20,725 nucleotides of DNA from CALKCV01 sp964619285 (GTDB taxonomy: Bacteria; Cyanobacteriota; Cyanobacteriia; Cyanobacteriales; Microcoleaceae): NCBI GenBank assembly GCA_964619285.1, contig CAZUCT010000123.1, forward strand, positions 1-20,725. The letters are read 5' to 3'. Below are positions 1 through 6,911 of this stretch, piece by piece; positions within the stretch are counted from its first letter, which is position 1; every line of letters begins with the position of its first letter. The notes beneath the pieces were generated by a model that worked only from the letters and a program-made list of their open reading frames with translations, ran no database searches and was not told the DNA's origin. A program made the translations under genes and the position numbers.

Positions 1-228
1 AGCGCTTTAAAGCATTCTTAGCACTAAAGCGCTTTAAAGCATTCTTAGCACTAAAGCGCTTACTAAGTACCTGCGCAAAATTAATTAGACAGCGAACAGG
101 CAATAGCCGCGTTCTACGGGGAAATTTTTATGTAAATATTTTTGCTTACCTACTTACCGCTTTAAAGCATTCTTAGCACTAAAGTGCTTACTACCGCTTT
201 AAAGCATTCTTAGCACTAAAGTGCTTAC
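1..228. repeat. Cluster of four copies of a short palindromic repeat (27-bp and 37-bp tandem units)
   Basis: A 27-bp unit is tandemly repeated at 2-28 and 29-55, with a partial third copy to about 62. A related 37-bp unit is tandemly repeated at 155-191 and 192-228. All share one core of about 26 nt. In the first pair, the arms agcgcttt and aaagcgct can pair, so each unit can fold into a hairpin. The two pairs are separated by about 90 bp, which include a stretch (about 97-125) resembling the repeat at 6558-6578. No open reading frame is seen. The units abut with no spacers, so this is not a CRISPR array. Confidence 0.85.
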
Positions 229-247
229 TACAAACTGCCAATAAATT

Positions 248-277
248 AAGGGCGAGAGAATTAATTCTCTCGCCCTT
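248..277 (-). terminator. Perfect 30-bp palindrome, probable tRNA-Glu terminator
   Basis: Positions 248-262 (aagggcgagagaatt) are exactly complementary to 263-277. The palindrome lies 9 bp beyond the 3' end of the minus-strand tRNA-Glu. In that direction it is followed by aatttatt. A Rho-independent terminator for the tRNA is the simplest reading, although the T-tract is short and broken. Confidence 0.65.
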
Positions 278-286
278 GTTAGTTAA

Positions 287-359
287 TACCCCCAAGGGAA
301 TTCGAATCCCTGTCGCCTCCGTGAAAGGGAGGTGTCCTAGGCCTCTAGACGATGGGGGC
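287..359 (-). tRNA. trnE: tRNA-Glu (anticodon UUC)
   Basis: Read on the minus strand from 359, a complete 73-nt cloverleaf is visible. The acceptor stem begins GCCCCCA and pairs with TGGGGGT before discriminator A. The anticodon arm is cctcc-CTTTCAC-ggagg with anticodon TTC. The T-arm is cаggg-attcgaat-ccct type with the usual ttcgaat loop. The G1-U72 end and overall sequence match cyanobacterial and chloroplast tRNA-Glu, which also feeds the C5 pathway of tetrapyrrole synthesis. CCA is not encoded. Confidence 0.96.
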
Positions 360-380
360 ATGACTTATTTTGTTTTGTTG

Positions 381-645
381 ACGTTCTCCCCGGTCTAAAG
401 ACACGGGGATTCCAAATATCACTATTTAGACTTTCTCTTTCGTCGAGTCGGCTTACTTGCCTGAGTTTCCCCATTCAAGCAGAGACCAGTCTCTCCAGAG
501 ATGTTACTTTCCCTGCGCCCCAGGGTAGTTGATGTTACGATGTTATCCTAACACTAAAAGTTGAGAAATGACAACCTTTTTTACTTTTTTTTACGGGCGA
601 CTGAAGTCGCCGTTCGCTTTTCATCCACGCTCTAAAGAGACGTGG
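381..645 (-). mobile_element. Relic of an IS200/IS605-type element (end hairpins and omegaRNA-like region, no tnpA or tnpB)
   Basis: Two hairpins of identical architecture bound the segment. One is at 388-408 (ccccg-gtc-taaa-gac-A-cgggg), the other at 625-645 (ccacg-ctc-taaa-gag-A-cgtgg). Both have a 5+3 bp stem, a TAAA loop and one bulged A at the same place. This fits the subterminal hairpins recognised by Y1 transposases of the IS200/IS605 family. Between them are smaller hairpins at 481-494, 511-525 and 596-611. Read on the minus strand, the block ends in a form resembling the 3' end and right end of cyanobacterial tnpB elements, where omegaRNA is encoded. No transposase or TnpB reading frame is present, so this would be a non-autonomous or decayed copy. 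The family assignment is from memory of such ends, not a search. Confidence 0.5.
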
Positions 646-800
646 CTTTCAAGCTCTCGTCTTTATCTCGTAAACCAAACAACAAGCTGTTTGGCTTGTG
701 GAAGCTTTTTTCAACTCCCACCTTTAATACTCTAGCGAAAGTACAAAGAACTGTCAAGGGGTTTTTCAAAATTTTTTTGAAAAATTTTCGAGAACTAATT
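646..800. other. Non-coding stretch, AT-rich, with a hairpin at 762-784
   Basis: This segment lies between the IS-like relic and the end of the SLH gene. The only structure seen is a 10-bp inverted repeat (tttttcaaaa at 762-771 against ttttgaaaaa at 775-784). A 70-codon open frame crosses it from the IS-end hairpin but has no ribosome binding site and no recognisable protein character. Confidence 0.4.
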
Positions 801-844
801 TGGCCTTTTTTTGGCCCTAAAAACGGGCCATTTCATCAAGGCCA
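801..844 (-). terminator. Nested hairpin just downstream of the SLH gene, possible terminator
   Basis: An outer stem (tggcc 801-805 with ggcca 840-844) encloses an inner hairpin (tggccc 812-817 with gggcca 825-830). It starts 6 bp past the stop codon of the minus-strand gene at 851. There is no clean T-tract in that direction, so it could equally be a processing or stability element. Confidence 0.35.
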
Positions 845-850
845 TATAGT

Positions 851-2077
851 TTAAGAACTAGAATTGGCCTTCAACAGTTCTTCAGCAGAGACGCCATCTG
901 CTTGAAAGCCAAAATACCAAAGACTAGCAGCAGCCTCGGCTCTAGTTACGGGGAATTTAGGATGAAACAAAGAAGTGTAACCATAAACCCGTCGAATATT
1001 AGAAAAATCGCCATTACTAAAATCGAGCATCACGGCCCCTAAAGCATCGGCATCAATTTTAGAAGCATCTCTAAACCCCCAAGCCTCGTTGACATTTTCC
1101 ACAGTAGTTTTCGGAAAAGGCTCGCGAGTATCCAAATGGACCTTCCAGAGAGCCATCTGCTGGCGAGTTAAAGGTTCGTCCGGGCCAAAATTAATGTTAT
1201 TAGTATCTCCAGAAAGAGGACTAGGAATCACCCCGGCCTCTGCCAGTCCTTGAATATAGGGAAAATCCGGGTCCGTACTCGGGACATCTTTAAAAGCAGG
1301 TTCGTCAGTCCGCGCGGCTGGATGAACGAACTTACCCGGTTCTTTTGGGTGCATCCGATTATTAGCATGGACCAACCAACGAGCAAAATCGCGACGGGAA
1401 ACGTGCTGATTGGGATTCTGCAAAGACTGGGTGGCTGCTTGGCCAGTCTCTTTCTCTGACGGCTTCAAAACCCCCAGCTTGGACACGTCTTCCACATAAG
1501 GGCGCAATCCCTCGGGAAGTTCTTGAGGTTCTTTGCCTAGTTCTAATGCATCTGGGGGAATAGTCGCTGTTGGGGATGGCTGGGGGGTGGGAGAAACCTC
1601 GGCAGTTGGCTCGCCCTGGCCGGGTGAAGCTTCGGCAGTTGGCTCGCCCTGGCCGGGGGAAGCTTCAGCAGTTGGCTCGGTATCTGTGCCTGTATCTGTA
1701 GAAGAAGGCGAAGTAGAAGAAGGCAAAGTAGAAGAAGGCAAAATGGCAGCGGGGCTAGGTTCGGTTGGCGTCCCGTTGGGCGACTCCTCTGGGGATTGGT
1801 TGGGATTTTCGGAACCTGGCCCTTCTTGGCCAGAGGTTTGATTATCCTGAAGCTGGGGGTCTGGGGCTAAAGATTGCTCCATTTGTTGGCCTATAGGACT
1901 CCCGGCACAAGCGCTTAAGGAAGCTAACAGGGCAATAGTTAAGCTTGCGAATACAGTAGGTCTTTTGAGGAACACGGTAACTGACAGAGTATCGGTATTT
2001 TTTAGAATAGCACGGCTAGAACTGGACGGAGGGCGAGAGCGCCATTGGCTCCGGTCAAGATAGGGCAAGAGCGCCAT
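851..2077 (-). CDS. SLH-domain lipoprotein with Pro/Ser/Thr-rich linker
   Basis: Predicted envelope lipoprotein of 408 aa at the longest start. A hydrophobic segment (about 41-56) ends in the lipobox L-S-A-C, with Cys57 as the expected lipidated residue. The first 34 residues are unlike a signal peptide, so a GTG start at 1975 (Val35, then FLKRP) is more plausible and gives 374 aa. Residues 60-175 are a disordered linker rich in P, S, T and E, with 11-residue repeats EPTAEASPGQG at about 134-163. Residues about 185-400 contain S-layer-homology-like segments (FKDVP...FPYIQGLAEAGVI...PLTRQQMALW and PVTRAEAAASLWYFG), which usually bind peptidoglycan or its polymers. The gene starts 18 bp after coaX, so the two probably form an operon. 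Confidence 0.78.
   Translation of the reverse strand: MALLPYLDRSQWRSRPPSSSSRAILKNTDTLSVTVFLKRPTVFASLTIALLASLSACAGSPIGQQMEQSLAPDPQLQDNQTSGQEGPGSENPNQSPEESPNGTPTEPSPAAILPSSTLPSSTSPSSTDTGTDTEPTAEASPGQGEPTAEASPGQGEPTAEVSPTPQPSPTATIPPDALELGKEPQELPEGLRPYVEDVSKLGVLKPSEKETGQAATQSLQNPNQHVSRRDFARWLVHANNRMHPKEPGKFVHPAARTDEPAFKDVPSTDPDFPYIQGLAEAGVIPSPLSGDTNNINFGPDEPLTRQQMALWKVHLDTREPFPKTTVENVNEAWGFRDASKIDADALGAVMLDFSNGDFSNIRRVYGYTSLFHPKFPVTRAEAAASLWYFGFQADGVSAEELLKANSSS
1592..1680 (-). repeat. In-gene 33-bp tandem repeat encoding EPTAEASPGQG
   Basis: About two and a half copies of a 33-bp unit lie inside the SLH lipoprotein gene and encode an 11-residue acidic/proline linker repeat. The copies are nearly identical at DNA level (ttggctcgccctggccgg recurs), which suggests recent slippage or length variation between strains. 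Confidence 0.75.
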
Positions 2078-2095
2078 TGATGAGGTCTTGAAGGA

Positions 2096-2839
2096 TTAAA
2101 ATTCGGCAGTATCGGTCCATAGCTTCCACTCCCGCATTCCCCAGAAAACTAGATGGGGAGCATCAATTATGTTGGGGGCTAAGTGGGGCCAGATTTCTTG
2201 TAAATAGAGGAGTAGTAAGGAGCGATCGCCCCCGGTAATAGCGATCTTACTGTGGGGAAACTGCTGTTGCCAAGCCTCGATAAAGTCTCGAATACCTGCC
2301 AAAATCGTATAAATCGTCCCGCTATAAATGGCCTCTGGGGTATTTCTGGCCCAACGTTGGGGCAATTTGGGAGGAAGTTCGAGGGGCGGCAGGGCGGCGG
2401 TGTTTTCTGCCAGAGAGGATAGTTGCAATTTTAAACCCGGCAAAATGGCCCCACCGACTAAAGTTCCATCGAGATCTGCGCCGGTAAATGTTAAGGCGGT
2501 GCCGGCATCGATCGCTAATATTGGCCAACCCAAGACCCTACCGCCACCGAAGACTGCTAAAGCGCGATCTATCCCTAAAGTGGGATAGAGTCCTTGAAGT
2601 GGCAACTTGTCTGGGGTAATTATCCGAAGGTCGGGGTAATTTTGCCAAAGTGCAGTTTCCTGGGGAACTACCGATGCGAGAACTAGGGGCAAGGGGGGCT
2701 CTTCCGGGGTGGCCGGTTGGTTTTGGTTGCGATCGCTATCCCAAGTTTGCTTAAGAATTGCACCATCAAATAAGGCCCAATGCCGGCGGCTATTTCCGAT
2801 GGCCAAACCCAGCCAGACTTGCTTTCCAGAGACCATCAA
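2096..2839 (-). CDS. coaX: Type III pantothenate kinase
   Basis: Cytosolic 247-aa enzyme that phosphorylates pantothenate in the first step of coenzyme A synthesis. It shows the ASKHA-fold signatures of the family: an N-terminal phosphate loop region LAIGNSRRHWALF (about 12-24), IDAGTALTFT (about 110-119) and LVGGAILPGLKLQL followed by LAENTAALP (about 127-150). A further glycine motif TGGD is at about 202. The usual Asp of the first motif (D-x-G-N-T) is Ala here; from memory this is also so in other cyanobacterial CoaX proteins. The gene begins ATG ATG, so either codon may be used. It heads a probable operon with the SLH gene and is divergent from the GAF/PAS gene. Confidence 0.9.
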   Translation of the reverse strand: MMVSGKQVWLGLAIGNSRRHWALFDGAILKQTWDSDRNQNQPATPEEPPLPLVLASVVPQETALWQNYPDLRIITPDKLPLQGLYPTLGIDRALAVFGGGRVLGWPILAIDAGTALTFTGADLDGTLVGGAILPGLKLQLSSLAENTAALPPLELPPKLPQRWARNTPEAIYSGTIYTILAGIRDFIEAWQQQFPHSKIAITGGDRSLLLLYLQEIWPHLAPNIIDAPHLVFWGMREWKLWTDTAEF

Positions 2840-2859
2840 CTTTTTTCTTTGAGTAATCG

Positions 2860-2885
2860 ATTATAAACTATAGTGTAGTTGTCAA
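2860..2885 (-). promoter_or_regulatory. Possible coaX promoter
   Basis: On the minus strand a perfect TTGACA (complement of 2880-2885) and a perfect TATAAT (complement of 2860-2865) precede coaX. They are only 14 bp apart, shorter than the normal 16-18 bp. Either one of the boxes is fortuitous or the promoter is weak or activator-dependent. Confidence 0.3.
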
Positions 2886-2927
2886 ACTTTCAATTTTGAC
2901 CTACAGCTATTAAGGAGATAAGTAAAA

Positions 2928-3923
2928 ATGCTAGATAGCGACAAATCAAAAGAACAATTAATTGAAGAATTAGCATCCTTGCGGCAAGAAGTTGCCCAAC
3001 TTCAAAGCACAAAAAGAGCTTTTGAGATTCAACAACAGCTAACTAAAAGCTTGCTGACTTTGGAGCGAACTGCCAAGGGAATTCTCATGCTCAAATCTAC
3101 TTTAATTGAAATAGTAAAAATGTCTAGCGAACTCACCGAAGCGGAGGAAAGTAGCATTTTTCTCTTAGATGGGGAGGGCAACGTTACCGACAGTATTTTA
3201 GCCAGGGGTGCTACTGTCAAAGAAAAGAAGCAAGTTTTAATCGAAAGCGTTTTGGATCGCGGTCTGGCGGGTTGGGTATTTCGGGAGAGAAAAATGGGGC
3301 TAATAACCGATACAATAAAAGACGATCGCTGGTTAACTTTACCCGGTCAACCTTATAAGGTTCGTTCCGTTCTTTGCGTGCCAATTTTAAAGGGTAAAAC
3401 GTTGCTGGCACTTCTTACTCTAATGCACTCCGAACCAGAACATTTTACTGGGGAAAAATACCTGTTAATGGAAAATATTTCCACTCATCTAGCTTTGCTC
3501 GTCGACCACGTTCTTCTCTACAGTGGAGAGGAAGGTCGCGAAGAAAAACCAGAGCCAAAATTATTAGAAGAAAATAGCGCTGAAGAACTTAAAGATAACT
3601 CTTTTGAGGTAGGCATTTTTGTTATTGACGAAGACCAAAACTTTTTGTACGCTAACCGAAGGCTTGCAGAAATTTTTGGCTACGAGTTTGGGGAGCTGGT
3701 TTCTTTAGAGTCAATCTCTTCTTTAGTAGTTACAGGCCAACATGAATTTTTTATCGAACGGGTAAATGAATGTTTCGATTTGCAGAGAAGAAATCTTTCG
3801 GGTATCTTCCCAGGGCAAGGCAAGGATGGCAGAACTTTAAAGATCGAAATTTACGGAAACAGAACTAAGTTTTACAACCAAACTGTTATTATTGGTGTGG
3901 TTAAACCCGCTAATTACCATTAA
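2928..3923 (+). CDS. GAF domain and PAS domain sensor-like protein without output domain
   Basis: Soluble 331-aa protein. Residues about 4-45 are a predicted coiled coil (heptad-like LIEELASLRQEVAQLQ). Residues about 45-198 fit a GAF domain (SSIFLLDGEGN, GLAGWVFRERK, RSVLCVPILKG, LALLTLMHSEPEHFTGEKYLLMENIS). Residues about 226-327 fit a PAS domain (VGIFVIDEDQNFLYANRRLAEIFGYEFGEL). No kinase, cyclase or DNA-binding output domain follows, so it may signal through a partner or by dimerising. No bilin-attachment Cys in a phytochrome-type context was recognised. The start is supported by AAGGAG at about 2912-2917, 10 nt before the ATG. The ligand is unknown. Confidence 0.8.
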   Translation: MLDSDKSKEQLIEELASLRQEVAQLQSTKRAFEIQQQLTKSLLTLERTAKGILMLKSTLIEIVKMSSELTEAEESSIFLLDGEGNVTDSILARGATVKEKKQVLIESVLDRGLAGWVFRERKMGLITDTIKDDRWLTLPGQPYKVRSVLCVPILKGKTLLALLTLMHSEPEHFTGEKYLLMENISTHLALLVDHVLLYSGEEGREEKPEPKLLEENSAEELKDNSFEVGIFVIDEDQNFLYANRRLAEIFGYEFGELVSLESISSLVVTGQHEFFIERVNECFDLQRRNLSGIFPGQGKDGRTLKIEIYGNRTKFYNQTVIIGVVKPANYH

Positions 3924-3992
3924 TGGCAAACTCAGATATTCGGGTAAAGTGCATCTCTATAAGTTGGAGAATAGGAAAATAAAATAGTGTTT

Positions 3993-4922
3993 TTAGGGCA
4001 GTCCTACTCCCAAACCAGAGCTGTAAATAGCAACGGCCCTTTCTTCGGTATTAAAAACTACTATTACTCCGGTTCCGTCGGGGTTCATCCACTTATAAGC
4101 AGCTTTAAGAGTTTCGATCGCCTGTTGATTGTCCCGTTCTAATTCTTCTCGACTCCTCAAACCTAATTGAAAAAGAGTAGAATTTACCGCTAGGTCATCT
4201 GCTGCCATTGACTCTTGAAGGGCTTCTAAATTAAAATTACCATCTATTTCGCCTTGGCTGCCCATAATATTGCTAATTTCTTGATAGGTCATGCCGATTT
4301 TTAGGCCATCGTAAAGTTGCTTGGTGATGGGATTATTTGGTCGCTTCCAAGAGGTATCGCCAAAGTCGGTGGCATTCAAATTATAACTGCGGATGGAAAC
4401 TACGCGATCGCTCCTATCGAAGACAATACTCAATCCAGTTCCATCGGGATTTATCCAATTATAAGTATTATTAGAACCCCCATTATTTTCTGAAATTATC
4501 GTTCCTCCGTTGCCGATAATTTGTACTACTTCTTGGTAAGTCATGCCTGCTTTTATTCTTTCAAAATGGGAGAGAGTCGCGATGGGAGATTGAGAATTAT
4601 TACCGAAATTAGTGCCTCCCAAATTATTAGAATAATAGCGCACTAAACTGTTGCTAAAATCAAAGATGGCTACGATGTCGGAACCATCGTTATTTCTCCA
4701 GCGATAAGCTGCTTTTAAAATATCGGGATTAGTAGCGATCGCCTCTGGATAAAGTTCCCCCTCCCTACCCATTATTTTCTTAACTTCCCGATATTTCATG
4801 CCTATTTGCAGTTGATTATATTCGACAACAGTCACCCTGTCGCCCGCAAAAACAGGACAAATATTTATCGGCAAAACTAAAAGAAAACTGGCAACAATTC
4901 CACTAACAAAAATTCGTTTCAT
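3993..4922 (-). CDS. Secreted protein with three BLIP/SmpA-like repeats
   Basis: Exported 309-aa protein. The N-terminus MKRIFVSGIVASFLLVLP...VFAGD is a clear signal peptide, with cleavage expected after about residue 26. Three homologous units follow at about 35-101, 119-183 and 203-305. Each starts F/Y-x-x-L/I-x-x-GM-x-Y-x-E-V/I-x-x-I-M/I-G. Each ends in a strand pair such as Y-x-W-x-N-x-DG-T-G-x-x-I-V-V-F and a tail with S-x-x-L. This pattern matches the small alpha/beta repeats of the BLIP, SmpA/OmlA (BamE) and DUF3862 group. The third unit carries a roughly 35-residue helical insertion. In actinobacteria BLIP repeats bind beta-lactamases; no such role can be inferred here. It stands alone, convergent with the GAF/PAS gene. 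Confidence 0.72.
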   Translation of the reverse strand: MKRIFVSGIVASFLLVLPINICPVFAGDRVTVVEYNQLQIGMKYREVKKIMGREGELYPEAIATNPDILKAAYRWRNNDGSDIVAIFDFSNSLVRYYSNNLGGTNFGNNSQSPIATLSHFERIKAGMTYQEVVQIIGNGGTIISENNGGSNNTYNWINPDGTGLSIVFDRSDRVVSIRSYNLNATDFGDTSWKRPNNPITKQLYDGLKIGMTYQEISNIMGSQGEIDGNFNLEALQESMAADDLAVNSTLFQLGLRSREELERDNQQAIETLKAAYKWMNPDGTGVIVVFNTEERAVAIYSSGLGVGLP

Positions 4923-4940
4923 AATTCCTCTTAAGCAATT

Positions 4941-5040
4941 AGGACTTGCGTAGTAATAAGGTACCGACTTGTTGGGTTGCGTTTCACGGAGCCCGACCTA
5001 CGATTTTCCTTCATCTGGTAGTTTATTTTTGCGCGACTAC
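4941..5040. repeat. MITE-like small palindromic repeat, copy 1
   Basis: About 100 bp closely related to 10424-10517. Shared blocks are ggacttg at one end, taataag and taccga, gttgggtt and cgtttcac, acctac, and tggtagtttatttttgc near the other end. The centre can fold: gttgggt pairs, with G-U pairs, with gcccgac. The terminal repeats are degraded compared with copy 2. It fills most of the spacer between pyrFE and the BLIP-like gene. Confidence 0.8.
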
Positions 5041-5047
5041 TTAACAA

Positions 5048-6529
5048 TTAACGATGCTCCATCAAAATCTCAAATTGTTCTTCATTAATTCTACCAGCTT
5101 CGTGCAAAGTTTTAGCAATTTGGGAGAGAGTTAAAACTGCATAACTTTGATAACCGTTAGCTTTTAATTTATCTTTAACTCCTCGTTCGTGGTCGAGAAA
5201 AACGACAATATCTTCGACGTTTAAGCCGACGGATTTTAATTGATCTGCCCCCTTCATCACGCTGCCGCCGCTAATCATAATATCATCGACGACGACTATT
5301 TTTTCTCCTGGGTTAAAGTGCCCTTCAATTAAGCGACCGGTGCCGTAACTTTTTACTTCTTTACGAGGGAATATCATGGGGCGTTCCATGCGTAGAGATA
5401 AACCGGTTGCGGTGGGGAGGGAACCGTAGGGAATGCCGGCGATGCGATCGAACTCTAAATCTTTAAGAATCTCGGCATAAGCGCTAACTATTTTATGGAA
5501 TATTTGCGGGATAGAAATAATCTGCCGCAGGTCTATATAATAAGGTAAAGTTGCGCCGGAAGCCTGAACGCGATCGCCAAAAATAAGACAACCGATGTCG
5601 TAAATTTGAAGGATTAATTCTCGATGGGGTTCGGGATTTAAGAAACAAACATCGGGCACCCACAGCTCGCAAGTTGGGTTTCCTTCTAATACCATTAACC
5701 GCTGTTTGTTGATGGTATCTCTTAATTTTTTAATTGCCTCTTCTGGGTTTTCTTCTGCTAATAAATTGGGAGGCATTGGCAATAATAATCCTTCCCCACC
5801 TTTATTTAAACCCGCTGCTAATGTTTGGGTTAGTTCTTCCCAATTAGCAATATCGTTTTCTTCGGCGATATCTCCTTGAATTAGAATCAATCTTTCTGGG
5901 GCAACTTTTCTAATTCTGGCTAACATATCTGCCATGATTCCTACTTCTAAACCGAGTTGAGCGGGAGTGCCCCAACTTTGCGCTGCTTCGACTAATTTTA
6001 AGTATAAAGGTTGGTTTTCGTGGGGGTGTTCTTGGAGAATTGTTGCCGAGGGATTGGCGGTGGCGCATAAGACAAATACGGCTTTATCTGGATACATTAA
6101 AAAGGGCGCTACGAGGTCTTGACCTGTGTAGGGAGTAACGGTCACGGCGTCAACTTGCCATTGTTCAAAAATTGTCCTGGCAAATACGGTACTCGTGTTT
6201 AAATCTCCGTGTTTGGTATCGAGGATTATGGGAATGTTTGAAGGGATGTTTTTAATGGTTTCTTGAAGTAGTTCTATTCCTGGGGCACCCAAGGATTGAT
6301 AATAGCCGAGAGTTAGTTTATAAGCGCAGACGAAATCTGCGGTTTTTTCGATGACATATTTTAAGCATTCCGACCAATTTTTAATGAGGGTTTGATTGTC
6401 GGTTTCGGCGGGCAGGTTGAAGGAAGAAAGGGTTGTTTCTGGGAGGCTTTCTGGGTCTGGGTCTAGTTCAAAGTAAAGTAAGCTTTGATGGCGGTCTATT
6501 GTTGCGGTTAGTTTGTCGAAAAAGTTCAT
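5048..6529 (-). CDS. pyrFE: Fused orotidine-5'-phosphate decarboxylase / orotate phosphoribosyltransferase
   Basis: A 493-aa bifunctional-type protein of de novo UMP synthesis. Residues about 1-275 are an OMP decarboxylase domain of the PyrF type-2 kind: LDPDPE near residue 22, the catalytic charged motif LDTKHGD at 103-109, then VTVTPYTG and a lipid-like LGLEVGI segment. Residues about 305-493 are an orotate phosphoribosyltransferase domain with the PRPP-binding motif VVVDDIMISGGS at 412-423. The order PyrF-PyrE is the reverse of animal and plant UMP synthase; it is known from cyanobacteria and kinetoplastids. The canonical C-terminal phosphate motif of the decarboxylase (PG-x-G-x-Q-G) is not seen; that region reads GEGLLLPMP. 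OPRT activity is safer than decarboxylase activity. No SD precedes the ATG; a heptad repeat lies 5 bp upstream. Confidence 0.9.
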   Translation of the reverse strand: MNFFDKLTATIDRHQSLLYFELDPDPESLPETTLSSFNLPAETDNQTLIKNWSECLKYVIEKTADFVCAYKLTLGYYQSLGAPGIELLQETIKNIPSNIPIILDTKHGDLNTSTVFARTIFEQWQVDAVTVTPYTGQDLVAPFLMYPDKAVFVLCATANPSATILQEHPHENQPLYLKLVEAAQSWGTPAQLGLEVGIMADMLARIRKVAPERLILIQGDIAEENDIANWEELTQTLAAGLNKGGEGLLLPMPPNLLAEENPEEAIKKLRDTINKQRLMVLEGNPTCELWVPDVCFLNPEPHRELILQIYDIGCLIFGDRVQASGATLPYYIDLRQIISIPQIFHKIVSAYAEILKDLEFDRIAGIPYGSLPTATGLSLRMERPMIFPRKEVKSYGTGRLIEGHFNPGEKIVVVDDIMISGGSVMKGADQLKSVGLNVEDIVVFLDHERGVKDKLKANGYQSYAVLTLSQIAKTLHEAGRINEEQFEILMEHR

Positions 6530-6534
6530 AGTTA

Positions 6535-6555
6535 GGTAATGGGTAATGGGTAATG
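6535..6555. repeat. Heptad STRR, ggtaatg x3
   Basis: Three perfect 7-bp units begin 5 bp upstream of the pyrFE start codon (minus strand). They occupy the place where a Shine-Dalgarno sequence would lie. Confidence 0.85.
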
Positions 6556-6557
6556 GG

Positions 6558-6578
6558 GAACAGGCAAGATGCCTGTTC
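6558..6578. repeat. Hairpin repeat gaacaggca-aga-tgcctgttc
   Basis: A 9-bp perfect stem with a 3-nt loop, followed by tacgggg. A degenerate relative (gaacaggcaatagccgcgttctacgggg) is present at about 97-124, so this is a dispersed repeat rather than a terminator tied to one gene. Confidence 0.7.
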
Positions 6579-6873
6579 TACGGGGAATGGGTAATGGCGG
6601 GGGTTTTTTTTATTAGAGCATAGTTTGGGGTTGGCGGGTTGGACACTCTGGGACTTCTCGATTGCCAGAGGCTCTCATGGGCCATCTATATCTTGGCCCT
6701 GGTTCTATTGGGCCAACAATTCTAATGGGCCATCTAATTTCGCGGGCATTGTTTGTGGAGTTGGTGGAGAAGAGCGATCGCCATTTTTCGTGGAGCCAGT
6801 ATTCAGCGCGGCTAAGTATCTTTGGTATAATAAAAACCTAGTTTACGCTTGGAGGGAATCTTTTGCAAGGGAC

Positions 6874-6882
6874 TGCTATAAT
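6874..6882 (+). promoter_or_regulatory. Extended -10 promoter (TGCTATAAT) for the TA-like operon
   Basis: TG at 6874-6875 one base before a perfect TATAAT at 6877-6882, about 30 bp before the start codon at 6912. No good -35 box is seen at the usual distance, as is common for extended -10 promoters. An SD (gagga, 6901-6905) follows. Confidence 0.55.
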
Positions 6883-6911
6883 AGGGATGTCAAAGCTCTT
6901 GAGGAACAAAT

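Larger units (their letters stand above)
6530..6911. other. Intergenic region: repeats, hairpin, no confident gene
   Basis: This spacer holds a heptad array (6535-6555), a hairpin repeat (6558-6578), and a GC-richer part at 6620-6830. That part contains a 12-bp direct repeat (atgggccatcta at 6678 and 6728) and several tggccc/gggcca inverted pairs. The segment is open in more than one plus-strand frame but none gives a recognisable protein, so it may be the remains of a decayed gene. The last 60 bp carry the promoter and SD of the following antitoxin-like gene. Confidence 0.5.

Noticed and set aside
1..228. CRISPR array
   Set aside because: Units of 27 and 37 bp are directly adjacent or separated by one 90-bp stretch; there are no regular unique spacers and no cas genes.
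642..854. 70-codon open frame on the plus strand
   Set aside because: It begins inside the IS-end hairpin, has no SD, and its composition is that of AT-rich spacer; it runs into the SLH gene's terminator-like hairpin.
1533..1841. 102-codon plus-strand frame
   Set aside because: It is antisense to the repetitive linker of the SLH gene; the repeat keeps several frames open.
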